Positions 33,550 to 46,100 of a stretch of DNA of 64,000 nucleotides are shown piece after piece. Each line of letters starts with the position of its first letter. Position 1 is the stretch's first letter. This DNA is from Spisula solida (taxonomy: Eukaryota; Mollusca; Bivalvia; Venerida; Mactridae): NCBI GenBank assembly GCA_947247005.1, contig OX365956.1, positions 379,501 through 443,500 on the forward strand, given 5' to 3'. The translations under genes were made by a program, and so were the position numbers. The notes beneath the pieces were generated by a model, which worked only from the letters and a program-made list of their open reading frames with translations, was not told where the DNA came from and searched no databases.

Positions 33550-34095
33550 AACAGTTTTTTATCATGACCTCTTGTATTACCCTGGTTTAGCATTGTGAAC
33601 ATTCTATCCTTATCTACAATATCTATCCCATTTAGAATTTTATAACTTGTATTATGTCTGCTCTTGCCCTTCTGTATTCTAAAATGGGATTCCTAGTTTT
33701 AAAAGTCTCATTTTATATGACATTTTTTATATAGATTTTACCATTCTAGTCGCCCTTCTTTGTACGGTTTCTATAGATATGATGTGTTTTTTTGAGTCCC
33801 GGAGACCACACAGGCGACGCATATTCTAAATGAGGTCTAATGAGAGATTTGTATAGAATCACAAACATTTCTTCTGACATATATGAAAAACTTTTCATGA
33901 CCAGTCCCAGGTTTCTGTTTGCTAGTTTTACTTTCTTGTTAATGTGACTATCAAAGTTCATTTTTCCGTCAAAGGTTATTCCAAGATCTTTTTCGGATTC
34001 TACTCTTTCTATCAAACTAATTTTTTTCTTCATTATCCTTCATAAAGTAGTCACATGTTTGGGTTGAATTGCCTATTCTTAATCTATACATTGGC
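33550..34095 (-). pseudogene. Non-LTR retrotransposon reverse-transcriptase relic
   Basis: On the minus strand, 34033-33746 reads ESEKDLGITFDGKMNFDSHI, LANRNLGLVMKSF and LYKSLIRPHLEYASPVWSP, the typical C-terminal 'thumb' end of LINE reverse transcriptases. After a frame break near 33750, translation resumes with QRRATRMV-like and then YKILNGIDIVDKDRMF-like sequence down to about 33555. The frameshifts and the missing catalytic part show it is dead. The LINE clade (CR1/Jockey-like) is not determined. Confidence 0.85.
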
Positions 34096-34894
34096 GCCAT
34101 GAACGTCGACATATTTTCGGCATACAACGCGACGTTTATTCATAAAAAGGTAAATGTTTACGTCATGACGTCATTGATTTGACATAATGTTTGGCATATA
34201 ACACGTCAGACAGGCATGATACGGATTCAGAAAACCAGACATGTATGATACGGAAAATGCAATCTGTCGTGTTGTATTCCACTGCGCGATTTGGCCTGTA
34301 TTCGTGACAATACAGTGTTAGTTATATAATTAATACTAGTACTGGAAGATATAGCTTTCTGGCATGATCATATATATATATATCTTGATCTACAAGTTTA
34401 AATGCTTAAAATCATCTAAATATGCCATTTTAAACATACATAATAGTAACCTTCACATACAACGTACGCATGTATGATGGCTTATCAATCAATGTTTTGT
34501 CCCCAGCAATAGTAACAGTGAAATATGTCTATTAATTAACCAGGAGGTAACCTTTTGCAGCAGAAGTATGGTCTCAGTAATCTTGCGTTCACCGTGAAAT
34601 TTCGGATGTTACTGCTGCTTCGGAAAATAAGAGGCCGTTAATAGAAGTGGCAATTGCTATGTAAATACAAAAAATACTGGAAATTGGTTTAAATTAATTT
34701 ATTGGGATATCCAACTGTATATAAATATATAAATAGGAAGTAGCTTTGTAGTATATATGCTGCAATTGATGGAACTATTTTGTATGACGGTTTACATCCG
34801 CGTCGGTGGTTATGCAATACTAGCTGACCGTTTCACTATTGCTTAGGTGGTGCCACCTAACGGCGGCGTAGGAAAAAAGTAGTTTCATCAACTA
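34096..34894. other. No gene recognised
   Basis: AT-rich. It includes an (AT)n run at about 34370-34382. No supported exon. Confidence 0.4.
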
Positions 34895-35108
34895 AAGTAG
34901 CCGATTGTAGAAACGTGTGCAACAAATATAGTTGTTATATTGGAACAACTAAAAACTGTTTAAAAAGTAGCTTTTTCAACTTCAGTTTGGTCAACATGAC
35001 CCTTTCCGATTTTCATGAAAATAGGCTAATAAGAAGCGCCACGGGACGCAGATTTAAAAAATGCATGAGTCTTATCAGGTTGTGAGTCGCACTTACGTTC
35101 TTCTAATT
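34895..35108 (+). mobile_element. MITE family M1, copy 4 (decayed)
   Basis: Retains acaactaaaaactgtttaaa, caacttcagtttggtcaaca, ccgattttcatgaaaatag, aagaagcgccacgggacgca and tcgcacttacgttcttcta. It lacks a clean left terminus. Confidence 0.68.
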
Positions 35109-35810
35109 TGTGTAATGATTAATTATGTTCATGCATACATTTGGGCTTAACTTAACCACATCTATACATCTACATTTTGCTAATCCTGTCATTTTGACAG
35201 CTTAATATGACATTACTGTGCAGAGTTATAGAGAAAATGTAGCATACAGTAAGATAAAAAAGTGGAAATGTAGGGTTGTCAATGTTGCATATTTAAAAAA
35301 AGAAGTATAACGATGAGTCGTTCTGTTCTGTTCTGTTCTGTTCTATAAATATGAGTTGATCCAACTGTTAGTAACCCCCTCATGAGATATCGTGCGATCA
35401 ATCTGGCTTGTTTAGAGCCACCAGCGCGCTAGACCGGGCCGACATAGCTTGGATATCTTCACGAGTGAGGTATAGCAGCTGAGAGGAATCCCCTGTTTGA
35501 AGTATTGGGTCGACAGCTACTTCCTGAAGAATGCCATGGAGGAAGCTTCAACTGATGCTAGTAGTCTGTTCCAAAGTGGGATGGTACATGTAGGGCCTAC
35601 TAGGGGAAGAAGCTGTACCAGAAGTAGTATATAGATGTAGAATACTGTTGGAATATCAGGGAGTTGGTAGATCTAGTTCAGGACTGGTATTCACAAAGTA
35701 TCGTAAGGGAAAACTTAAATATTTTACATTTGATCTGCACATATTTCCAAAGAAACGAAGATCTTTGTGATTATTTTAGCTTTTTACATAATGCTTCTAA
35801 ACTATGTAAT
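35109..35810. other. No gene recognised
   Basis: Includes a (TTCTG)5 run at about 35318-35343. No supported exon. Confidence 0.4.
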
Positions 35811-36480
35811 AACACGCACGTTAATTAAATGTATATGACACTCTATATTAACGTAAATATGGTGTCGCTTACACATATCGGTCGGCCGATTAACAATAAT
35901 ACCGCGGTAAGCGTAAAACGCACTAGTCCAATTCTACCCTAATTTATTTAAGACCTCATAATGTTACTGTCTATCATCCGATTTTAAATATTTAAAGCTT
36001 GTAATGAAGCAGAGATATATGTCTGTCTTTTAATACAACATTCATCACGATACCCTAATTATTAACCGTTGATTGAATTTTTATTCATTTTAACTTACTT
36101 TTACGCGGGACGGATTCTTACTAGTCGCCGTGGATTTAATAATAAGGGTATCGTGATGAATGTTGTATTAAAAGACAGACATATATCTCTGCTTCATTAC
36201 AAGCTTTAAATATTTTACTCGTCGCCCTGGATTTAATAATTATAGGGTATCGTTATGAATGTTGTATAATTAGACAGATATATATATCTGCTTCATTACA
36301 AGCTTTAAATATTTAAAATCGGATAATAGATAGTAAAATTATGAGGTCTTATATAAAGTAGGGTAGAATTTGACTAGTGCGTTTTACGCTTACCGCGCTA
36401 TATGTGTAAGCGGCAGCATATTTACACCTTTTACATACGTTGATATAGAGTGTCATATGCATTTAATTAACGTGCGTGGT
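35811..36480. mobile_element. 670-bp foldback element with duplicated right-arm segment
   Basis: The left arm (cacgcacgttaattaaatgt, gcgtaaaacgcactagt, tgtaatgaagcagagatata, caacattcatcacgatacc) is mirrored by the right arm, ending acgtgcgt at about 36477. Within the right arm, the inner segment of about 95 bp from tagtcgccgtggatttaata to agctttaaatattt is present twice in tandem (from about 36122 and 36217). No coding sequence. Arms of about 250 bp make this a foldback/MITE-type element. Confidence 0.85.
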
Positions 36481-37096
36481 AATAAATTGATATTCTTGAT
36501 TTTCCTGTTTAGCTGATACACTTAAGGACAATTTTAAGAAAATTCTAAGTTTTCCTATAACATGTTTTGTGAATACGGCCCCTGGAAATAACTGGTGTTA
36601 AGGTTAGGTTGTATGTCTACTAGGTGGTATATGACCTTATGGTCTTATATATAGCATTATTAGTTTGTTTCATTGTATCTCTTCTAGCCTAAAGTGTTTC
36701 CCGATTTAGATGTTGTAACATTTCTGTGACGGAGAAGATAGGAAAATATGAGACAGAGGTAGTTAATACATACGTTACATCCATGACGTCATCATAATAA
36801 ACAAAGAACGTCAATGACGTAATTTGCATATTTTAAAATGCACACTGTTCGTTATAATTGTGCGTTACGAGAGTTTGAGTAGCAAAGAGTACCTGAAACC
36901 TTTTTCTTGATGAAGGGAAGTAAACGCTGCGGAAATACGCGGATTGTTGCATTTTGTACGTCGCACACCATAAATATAAATTTGATGGTCTGACGCCTGT
37001 ATGACATTGAAAATATCACGTGATCTCATTGCTCTGAGTAAAACGACGTTTGTTTGTTCTTTAACGAATAAGCGTCTAGGAAACTTTATAACAAAC
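36481..37096 (+). promoter_or_regulatory. SUCLA2: Upstream region and putative promoter of SUCLA2
   Basis: The 600 bp before the start codon has no coding content. A perfect CRE-like TGACGTCA lies at 36784-36791. A half-variant TGACGTAA at 36815-36822 overlaps an octamer-like ATTTGCAT at 36822-36829. I see no TATA box close to the start. Regulatory use of these sites is inference. Confidence 0.45.
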
Positions 37097-37165
37097 ATGG
37101 CGTCCGCAGCATTGAGATTGAGCGGACGACTGTGTCGAAGTCATGTTTTAGAACACACCGCGAGG
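37097..37165 (+). CDS. SUCLA2: SUCLA2 exon 1 (coding part)
   Basis: Encodes residues 1-23, starting [13 protein letters not shown], a positively charged amphipathic mitochondrial targeting sequence. The ATG has an aacATGg context. It ends in phase 0 before gtaatt. Confidence 0.9.
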
Positions 37166-40100
37166 GTAATTCATTTAGTTCACCATTGTTTTCTTTGAAA
37201 GTAACCCAAATGATTTGAACCAGTTCGTGTCAACATTTCTCTTTGATTGTAAAGTTTAATATTTGCTGGAAGTTTTGCAGGTCATAAATTTTTTGAGGGT
37301 CAATATTTGTCTTTAAAGATTGTTCCTCTGAAAATTTCCGAACCTATCGCCATTCCATACTGTGAAGCCTTCAGACATCGTTATTAATAACCCACTTCAG
37401 TCGATATTGTTCTACTGGTTGGCAGTCCTAGGATTACAACAGCCCTTTGCCAAACCAAACCACTACCTTCTTCCGAATAATTTGCAGGGCCCACTCTGGG
37501 GCATTGTCGCAAATGAAATAACTATGTACAAGGTTGTTGCAAATCACGCACCACAAGATTGCCATAACGATAAAAAAACAGATAAAAGCTGATAAAAACC
37601 CTGAGTACAACTCAGTTGCTGCGGCCCGCTAACCCCTCCTTGAAGGCTTCCAAGGTCTGGGCTGTGGCGATGTGCTCTGGCAGTTGGTTCCACAAACGAA
37701 TACCAGCTGGAAAGAACGAGTGGCGGTACACATCTGTTCTACAGAAGGGGAGCAGGTACCTGGTGGTGCGACCGCGAATGGCTAGTGTAGCAGGGTGCAG
37801 ATACTTGTCAGTTGGGATGTCGATGAGGAAGTGGGTGATCCTGTATATCATCACCAGTCGGTTGTCGGATCTTCTCTGCTGTAGAGATTCCCAGCCGAGG
37901 TCGGATATCATCTGGCTGGTGCTACTAGTGGTTCTATAGTCACCTGTGACAAACCTATCTGCCCTCCGCTGGACCGCCTCCAGTTTTTGGATGTTCCTGT
38001 TAGTATGAGGGTCCCAGGCGGTTGAAGCATATTCTACAATGGGCCTCACCAAGCTAGTGTTCTGTGTAGCACTGTGCTTTCGTTTCCCTAGGGCATTTGG
38101 CAAGGTTCCTTCTGAGAAAGCCGAGTGTGTTGTTGGCCTTCTTTGTGTTAGTGTCCTCGTGGTTGTTCCATGATAGGTTGTCTGTAAGTGTGACACCTAG
38201 GTATTTGCCAGATCTTACGATGGCAAGGTCGTGGCCATGGATGGTGTAGTTGGCCTAACCTAATGCTACTGAGCGCACAATAAGGCTTTGCTAGAAAACG
38301 GATTGCTTAAAGAAAAGCTGACAAAGCAAAAATTTATATGCTACCGATGAGCGCTTGCAGATAGCAGACCGCATTGCACAAGAAAGCTTTACTGAAGTGG
38401 TAGCCCTCGCAAAAGTGCAGACGGTTTGCTAACGGAAAACACTGCTCGCTCAGTGGCTGGTAGAGTCTCGTTGAATAGGCATAGTAAAGAGCTTGGTAGT
38501 GTTTTAGTTAAGAAACAGGCTCTGGGGAAACATGGCTGTTGGAGAAATATTGCTGCCTCCATGGTCGGCATCTCACAAGTTACTGACGGGTTGAAGTACC
38601 TTGGCGTAACATTTACAGACAACCTATTGTAGAACAAGCACATGCAAGTATTGGCATCTAAGGCTAAAGCCGGTAGAAGCAGTGCAATGCTGAGCTGCCA
38701 TATATGGTCATCAACATGCTCAACAAACTTCGATGGGAACCTTTACAGGTCAGACAATAACTACCAAGGCTGTTATGATGTACCGGATTGTCAACGACTT
38801 AGTCGGCCATTACAAGTTGCTCCAACTTGAAACCTTGCAGAAAATCATGAAAGGACAACTTGATGAAGTCTTTGTACCTACTGTTAAACAGATATCACTT
38901 AAATAACATGATCTTCCATACATGTGAAATCAAATCACGGAACAATGTTCTTCAATGTGTGTGATGTCACCAGGGTTTCATAGCCAAAACGTAACATGGT
39001 CGGCTTAACTTACTAATGTCATAACTATGGAAATGTGATCAAAAGAATCTGTCATTGGTTGTCTTTATTACTAAGGCGACTATAGTACATATTTTACAAA
39101 TATTTCTTGTGTCTTACAGGTGTCTGCAGTACCTTTACAAGCCCAACAGAGGAGACAGCTATCTCTACATGAATACTTATCCTGGGATCTCCTCGAAGGT
39201 GCTGGAGTCAGAGTGCCAAGATACAAAGTTACAGAAAGTGCTGGTGAAGTAAGACGACTTGCTGAAAATATAGGTAATAATGTTAAAGCATTAAAAAATA
39301 TATGTTTCCGATATCTTAACCTTTCCTAAATATTTGCCACAGCCCAAAATGTTTTAATTTCATGGCTAAAAGTTGTCAGGATTTTTCCTGATCTGTAGGA
39401 TTTTTATTGGCAAAAAATAGGGTGTTTACTCTTTTATTTTTTCTATATTAATTGACAATTTCCAGGATTTTATGACTTTCAAAATTTCTAACTTTCCTGT
39501 TTAATTTTAAATGGTATCAAAAAGAAAACATTTTCTCCCACTTTAACGGGTGTACGATAGGTTTTCAGCTCATGTAAGAAACTCTATCTTCCATTAGCAA
39601 CATCTATCTTACATGAGCAACCACCTCGCGTGATTTAATTCCGACCTTAGTTTCGGGATTTACGTGTTAATGGCCATACAAAGCTAATGAAGACGAACAC
39701 CAATAGGCTCTATACCATTTAAAAAACATATTCTTGAGCTTAATGTAGCAGCGTACGCTTTATTACCGTTATTATTAATGGTTGTTTAGAATGAGAACAT
39801 ACGGCAAACAGCACCTTATGAGGACGTCATGTCGCCATGAAAGCTAAATAATGTTTTAACTTCCCATTTTCTCAAATTACGTCTGAGAAAAATAATCAAT
39901 CATGGGACAGTCGATGTAGGATAATGATATCTCACCCTCGGAGTTGGAATTTTAACATACAAGCTACTTAGAAGCTCATGATGGATTCTTATAATCTTGT
40001 GTATTTTCCTATGTGTAGTTGTGCCTTGTGTAAATGTTTTTGTGAGGCTTTGAGTCATGTTTATACTCAAACCATGATATATAGTTTTAACTCCTTAGAC

Positions 40101-43100
40101 CCCTACCAGTACCTGCTATACTACATCCACTTTAAAACATGACATTATGCGAGATAAGGTTACACTTGAGATTAAATTGTGACCTACTTTCAATGTCTCA
40201 GCAGTTTGTATGAGAGATTATTACAGTCTGTATTTGGTCAACTAATTCATCTTTAAACTTGGTTCATTGCTATAAGCTTGCCAATCTTTGTTAATTCAGA
40301 TGTTCTGAGGCAAAGGGAGGCTAGGTTAAAAGATAGGTAATGAAATTCAGTTGGACTTGAAGCAGGAGTCTATAAGGGCTTATTACGTAAGTTACAAGAG
40401 AACACATAAAGTATATCAAGATTCAAAAGGGCAGGGAAGTCAAAAGGGCATCAGTGCAGAAATATGTTAGGAACGGGCGATGCGCCCTGTTATTAAATCC
40501 TGGTTGGAGCTCTGATTGGACTTAAAACAACAACCTAAAATAAATCATGTATAACTAAACTACAGTACATATTATTGATGTTTACAGTGGATGAGACAGG
40601 GAACCAGGATGTTGTGGTTAAAGCACAGGTACTGGCTGGTGGTCGAGGTAAAGGTTCGTTTTCGAGTGGTTTAAAGGGTGGAGTCAAGCTGTGTTTTTCG
40701 TGAGTATACTTTATTTCTTATTTACACCATTGTTTCATGTTAAACAATTACTTATTTACACCATTGTTTCATGTTAAACAATTACTTATTTACACCATTG
40801 TTTCATGTTATGCAATTACTTATTTACACCATTGTTTCATGTTAATTTGTTATACCTGTCACAAAATGGTAGTCAGATACTTTCCTGGGAAAAAATGTGG
40901 TTCCATATTTTGCTGAGACAAATACCTGGTCGCAGCCCTGTGCAAAAGAGCATGTCTGTCTGACACTTTCCTGGGCAAATTAGCTGGTCAGACAATTTCC
41001 TTGGAAGTAATACATGTTGCTGGTCAGACACTCCCCCCCCCTTCTTTGATGAGCTTTGCACATGCTGGTCGCTAGCCCAGTTGCTTGTAAGGATGATCGG
41101 TAGATCAAAGGGTTTCTGTTTTTTTAGTCAAGAATGCTTTACATGGAGGTCGGTCAGCAACACTAACTGACCCCTATTGATTTTGAGGTTAGTAGGTCAA
41201 AGGTCAAGGTCGCTGTGACCTTTAAAATTAATGACTATTTGGCTGCCATGGGAGGTACATGTTTTATAAACATCTCTTATTTACTCTGACTACTTCTTTG
41301 AATCTGCTCTCATTTTGTAAATGTGTGCAATATATAGCTATCAATATTTTAAATACACAATTGTATGGGTGCTTGGGTAAAGATGGTATTAAGTTGTTTT
41401 TTTTCCATTCCAGGCCTGAAGAAGCTGAATCTATGGCCAGTAAAATGTTGGGACATAAATTGTTTACCAAGCAGACTGGTGAAGCGGGTAGAATATGTAA
41501 TACTGTGATGGTCGTAGAGAGATTATATCCAAGACGTGAATTCTATTTTGCAATAGCTATGGAAAGAGCATTCGCTGTAAGAAATTTTAAATTACTGTAC
41601 ATTTCTGTATGATAATTAGTTTATACTAATTTATTTAAGGTCTATTTTGAATCAAGTTTTTTCAACTTATATTAATCACTCTCGACACCTCATTCATGAT
41701 GCTATCCGTCGCCACAAGAGTAGGAGAGAAGATAAGCTATTTTTTCTTTTGCTGAGAGTTTAGCAAGGGAAATACTGGTACCATTTTTATTTCATCGGCG
41801 ATTTTTAATTTGGTCTTATTTCATGAAAAATTTCATGTAAATTAAAATTTAAGTGGTGGCAGCTATATGGCTTCATACACCCCTGATTATTTGTGTTTGT
41901 TTTTAGGGACCCATTATGATTGGCAGCTCACAAGGTGGTATGAACATTGAAGAAGTTGCTAAAGAGAACCCGACAGCCATTGTGAAGGAACCAATTGATA
42001 TTACTACTGGTTTAACACGAGAACAGGCTGTAGGTCTAGCTGCTGATATGTGCTTCGATGCTGGTTGTATAGATCAGGTGGGTGTTCGCACAGCTTTTAT
42101 AAGACCCAATCTTTGATGAGGGGGTATATTGCTTTGCACATGTCGGGTGGTAGACAAAATGGTTTCCGTTCACTAACTCAAGAACCCTTCGTCCTAGGAT
42201 CTTCAAACTTTACATGGAGGTTGGTCATCAACAGTAGATGGCCCCTATTGAGATCAGTAGGTCAAAGTTCAAGATCACTATGACCTTTACTATGGGCTAC
42301 CATGGGGCATACATGTTTTCTAACATCTTGTTGTTTTGATGTTGGTAGTTTAAACTTTACGTCTTTTACTTAATTATATTTTTATCAAGTTAACGATAGA
42401 ACTTCAATGTCTCCAACTGCCATTGAACCATTACAAAGGTTTGAGCAATCTACCTGTTTGAGACATCTACTGTATACTAGTACATCATCATATTGCTAAG
42501 ACCGAAGAACCTGTTCTAGGTTTTAGGGTGTTCGAGGCATCAAAGTTCTGCTGTTTTATGGAACTGTAACTGGGTTGTTTTTCTCATTTTACCTATTTGA
42601 TCCAATACTGTTCTTAAAGTTTCTTTGACCTAACCTATAAATTCTATATAACATGTTTGAATTGTGTGTGATTTCACATGTGGATTTAATTTCATTCCTA
42701 TTGAATTTGATTTAACGTGATCCAACTTTATCATACTTTCAGCATTTTACTGAAACCTCCAGTAGATTTCCATACGTCAGTGAGAGTCAAACCTGCGTCA
42801 TATTATAAAAAACTTGAGTCTGTATTTGTGATTTGTTATCATATCAAATCAATGAGAAAACACCCATGTCCAACTGTTTCAAAAAATAGTTAAAAGAGCA
42901 TGCATATTTTGAACTTTAAGCCATGTGCTATGGATAATAATATGATACTATATACATTTCAGGCAGCAGACACGTTTATAAACCTATATAATAATGTATT
43001 CCTCAAGTACGATGCTACAATGTTAGAGATTAACCCGATGGCTGAAGACAATAATGGAAATGGTATATTGACTGTCTTTAACTTACACCTGGCCCAGATC

Positions 43101-46100
43101 TCCCGAAGCATCTGAAGCAGAAATGTCATCTAAATTTGAGATTTGAACACATCAGAGTCAGAATTTGAGATAAATTTAAAGTTTGAGCTCTCTAAATTTT
43201 ACTGTTATAAACTAAGGATAAGGTTGTATGTTTTGTGATGCGAATTTTGTGTCTAATCTTCCATGGAAATTATCTAAAACACACATTGTAATATTTGAGA
43301 TGAGATTTGGCTCAGATTGAGATGTTTCGGAAGATTGGGGCCCGGCCTCAATCTCACATTAGAAGCATCTCATTCTGAGCTCAAATATTGCAACATATCT
43401 TTGGATAAGTTTCCTTGCGAGCCTGGAATAAAAAAAGGTATAACAAGAAACAATGGTTTTAAGTTTATTACAATAACATTTCAAGAGCTAGGACTTCAGA
43501 TTTGTCTCAAACTCTGGTTTGAGCGAAAATCTCAATTTGAGCTGAAATTTCTACTTGAGATTCTTCAGGATATCAGGGTCGGGTAAAGGTGTTATAAAGC
43601 ATTTTACTCATAAAAAATATTTGAAATAATGCCCATCAGAATTAGTGGTATACTTTAGCTATTTATGTTCCCCATATCACCAAAATACCAATTAAATGTC
43701 AAGGCCCGCATCATCTTTGTGTAGGATTTATATTTAAGTATATTCCTCAGAAAAGCAAACCATAAAATTTGGTCCTCACAAAAAGTACATAACTTTTATT
43801 TTTTGCAGTATTGTATTGTTAGCTGATATTGTTGTTAATCCTGAGGTGTTCTTATCTTACAGTTTATTGTATGGATTGTAAGTTGAACTTTGATGATAAC
43901 GCTGCCTACAGACAGCCAGATATATTTCAACTACGTGATTGGTCACAGGAAGATTCCCGGGAACAGATAGCGGCCAAATGTGATCTGAACTACATCGGCT
44001 TGGATGGAAGCATTGGATGTCTGGGTAATTCTACTTGTTAAATCATCCCTCTCCTTTCTCCCAGAAGTTCCTGTTTTCATCCTCTGCTCTTGAGGGAGTT
44101 GGGGATACATTGTGTTCATATTTATTTTGGTCAATTACGAAACAAGTTGTACAACATATATTAATAACTCTACACCTCATTTCTGATTGTATTGATTGCC
44201 AGTAGCGTATGATAGTCTTGGTAAGTTGACTTGTTACCTCCCCTTGATGGGGTGAGGGTTTATTGCTTTGTACATATTGTAGTTAGGTCTATGCACCAAT
44301 CCGTATATGTTTCCACTTGAAGGGTTTGTCTAATTACAGTCTTTAATTGGTCAATTTGAGAGGTGTGTTTAAATGCAGTCTTATCATTGGTCAATTTGAG
44401 AGGTGTGTTTAAATGCAGGCATATGATTGGTCAATTTGACACATATGTTTAAATGAAGTCTTGTGATTGGTCAACAGTGTAACATACTATTTACGACTCA
44501 GTGATCAGGGGTAAATGTACAGTCTGCTTAGCGGTTTCTAAATATAAAAGTAGACTTAAAAACTTTACTTTAATTTGAGAGTTCTGTCCTAATGAGGTCT
44601 AATGATTGGTCAATTTGAGAGGGTTTGTCTAAATGCAGTGTTATTATTGGTCAATTTAAGAGGTTTGTCTAAATGCAGTCTTATCATTGGTCAATTTGAG
44701 TGGTGTGTCAAAATGCTGTCTTATGGTTGGTTCATTTGAGAGGTGTGTCTAAATGCAGTCTTATTATTGGTTAATTCTTATTCAGTAAATGGAGCTGGTC
44801 TGGCTATGGCAACAATGGATATTATCAAATTACATGGTGGTGAACCTGCAAACTTCCTCGATGTTGGTGGTGGTGCCACGTCTAAACAAGTAACTGAAGC
44901 TTTCAGATTGATCACATCAGATCCCAAAGTAAGTATATTAATTTATGATTATCATACATCAGGGGTTCCACTAGCTTCCGAATCTGAAGGGTCATTTTGA
45001 TTCCTTATGACCAAATTTTACGATTTTATAGGCAAAAACCCATGATTTTAAGAGAAAATAACCCTTCAAACAAAAATATTGAAGGTCAGAATGTGGCTTT
45101 TTCTGGAATTTTAAGGGTCAAAACCCTACTCCCGAGTCAAATGGAACCCCTGAATACACCAAGGTTTGAAATACTTGTTGTAGCATAGGACATAGCAACA
45201 AAAACATAATACCCCCACATAATATTGTAAACAACCTTGGGAATGCATTGCATTCAATACCCCCACCCACTACTATCATACAAGCATATTCTCCCTACAA
45301 ACTTGCCTACCAAATGATATCGTCTAGAGCATTAAAGGGGTTAATAATAATACGTACATACAGAATCTAGCCTAACCTCAATCGTTCGGTGTGTATACGT
45401 TCTAAATTAGTATATATATTTCACTTGTTTGTAGGTACACTTTATATCTAAGAAACAATGTTTTTCGTAGAATAATGCACAGTCATGAGTTTAGATGCAT
45501 AGTAACTAAATCATGAATATGATAAAACACATGTATGTATTTATTATTTTGACTCTAACATAACCATTTTTCCGCATTTGACAACACATCAAGACATAGT
45601 AACAGCAGCACTATTTTCTTCCTCATAAGGCTATTGAAGTGATTTGTTGTATCTGTGTTTTATAGGGAATTAATGCACACTGGTTTCCTCTGTGTGTATA
45701 TAGCTGAAACCGCTGGTTGTGTTAAAATAGTGAATATATTTGACTTGTTTGTAGGTACACTCTATTTTGGTGAATATATTTGGTGGAATCATGAGGTGTG
45801 ATGTTATAGCACAAGGAATTGTACAAGCTGGTGAAACGTTAGATCTTAAAATACCAATCGTCGTACGACTTCAAGGTAGGTGTATGTTTGGTCAGAAAAC
45901 ATTGAAGTTATACAACGCCCATTTATATAATTAAGATTATTATATCAATGTCTCGAAGATCAAAGGAGGTATGTTAATGGTATCGGTTCAGAACGTCCCA
46001 CTTACCAGGACATCCCAGTATAAATGTACCAGAACGTCCCACTTACCAGGACATCCCAGTATAAATGTACCAGAACGTCCCACTTACCAGGACATCCCAG

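Noticed and set aside
43317..43590. 89-codon frame in SUCLA2 intron 6
   Set aside because: Overlaps an inverted-repeat element, and including it would break the SUCLA2 reading frame between exons 6 and 7.
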